Shown here: positions 32,127 to 32,484 of the stretch, in pieces
How the letters are laid out: each line of letters starts with the position of its first letter
Position numbering within the stretch: position 1 is the first letter of the stretch
From: JAIBBG01 sp043748015
Lineage (GTDB): Bacteria > Bacteroidota > Bacteroidia > Flavobacteriales_D > Sanyastnellaceae
Reading direction: 5' to 3'
Length of the DNA: 32,484 bases
Assembly: GCA_043748015.1 (NCBI GenBank)
Contig: JAYTOA010000028.1
Coordinates: 1-32,484 of the forward strand
Translations under genes and position numbers: made by a program
Notes under the pieces: generated by a model
Seen by the model: the letters and a program-made list of their open reading frames with translations, nothing else
Told to the model about the DNA's origin: nothing
Databases searched by the model: none

Positions 32127-32369
32127 ATGCGAAGTAACACGTTAATCCGATACGATTATTTACAAGCAGCGCCTATCACAGCGCCGGTAGGTCTGGCATA
32201 TGTGATGATGGAAATTGTTGTCGACTGTTCCGAAGATCCATTTCAAAGTATGGCGAATGATATTCGAGTGCTTTCACTTTGTAGAACGATTGAAATTGAT
32301 TTACGCGAGATGTTGGGCGAAACGGAATTACCGCCGGCGATTCAATCGAAGAATGACATTTTGATGTAA
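32127..32369 (+). CDS. Small ORF of unknown function
   Basis: An 80-residue frame with ATG at 32127 and alternative starts at the adjacent Met-Met near residue 27 (MMEIVVDCSEDPF). The second half (SLCRTIEIDLREMLGETELPP) has a helical, acidic, ordinary protein-like composition. The first 25 residues look less so, and the later start would leave a 54-residue protein. I recognise no domain. No strong promoter box or signal peptide is seen. It lies alone after the repeat element and could be a small gene, a gene remnant or chance. Confidence 0.35.
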   Translation: MRSNTLIRYDYLQAAPITAPVGLAYVMMEIVVDCSEDPFQSMANDIRVLSLCRTIEIDLREMLGETELPPAIQSKNDILM

Positions 32370-32484
32370 AGCATTTATTGAATGGAAGATTGGGAGATAG
32401 CTAGATTTCATGAATTGGAGATTTAATGATTGATTCGTTAACGGAACATACGCGTTCATTGCCTTAGCTTGAATTGCGGCAATT

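Noticed and set aside
1..32484. CRISPR array, phage genes, transposase or defence system
   Set aside because: No regularly spaced direct repeats, integrase, transposase or nuclease-type operon was seen on either strand.

Overview
The window comes from a member of the Bacteroidota (Bacteroidetes). The evidence is the type IX secretion (T9SS) sorting domains on several proteins, a PorP/SprF-like gene, a hybrid propeller/SpoIIE protein and a LytTR/His_kinase pair. Start codons lack clear Shine-Dalgarno sequences, and promoter -7 boxes resemble the phylum consensus TAnnTTTG, often as TAnnTTCG. Base composition is moderately AT-rich and looks even across the genes. Genus or family cannot be fixed from sequence reading alone.

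Layout. (1) 1-6386: a tightly packed surface cassette of a 5'-truncated HYR-repeat adhesin-like protein with a T9SS type B sorting domain, a PorP/SprF-like outer-membrane protein, and a PD40/PKD/OmpA protein. (2) 6607-10710: a secreted protein of unknown function coupled to a periplasmic-propeller/SpoIIE phosphatase. Convergent to it is a LytTR response regulator and histidine kinase operon (10751-12518). (3) 12642-20147: ACP phosphodiesterase-like protein, a secreted protein with a remnant-like sorting domain, a lytic transglycosylase of MltF type with an overlapping lipoprotein gene, a peptidylarginine-deiminase-like secreted enzyme and a bifunctional OlsF-like aminolipid acyltransferase. 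(4) 20225-26332: glycosylasparaginase-like protein, a pseudo-receiver-like small protein, a UbiA prenyltransferase, an Atg22/UMF1-type MFS transporter, an outer-membrane protein of unknown function, and L-2-hydroxyglutarate oxidase. (5) 26569-30864: a small Cys/Lys/Ala-rich secreted protein, a GIN-domain lipoprotein overlapping a TonB-like gene, a saccharopine/alanine dehydrogenase-family enzyme, and a secreted glutathione peroxidase carrying a T9SS tail. (6) 30996-32484: the tmRNA gene ssrA with promoter and terminator, then a gene-poor stretch holding a long nested inverted-repeat element and one orphan small ORF.

Functionally the window is rich in envelope biology: T9SS cargo (HYR protein, deiminase, peroxidase), outer-membrane machinery, peptidoglycan turnover and membrane-lipid synthesis. 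I see no CRISPR array, no intact transposase, no phage genes and no defence island. The least explained item is the 181-nt nested inverted repeat at 31811-31991. The most notable protein-level observations are the deiminase with a Porphyromonas PPAD-like architecture and the peroxidase-sorting-domain fusion.
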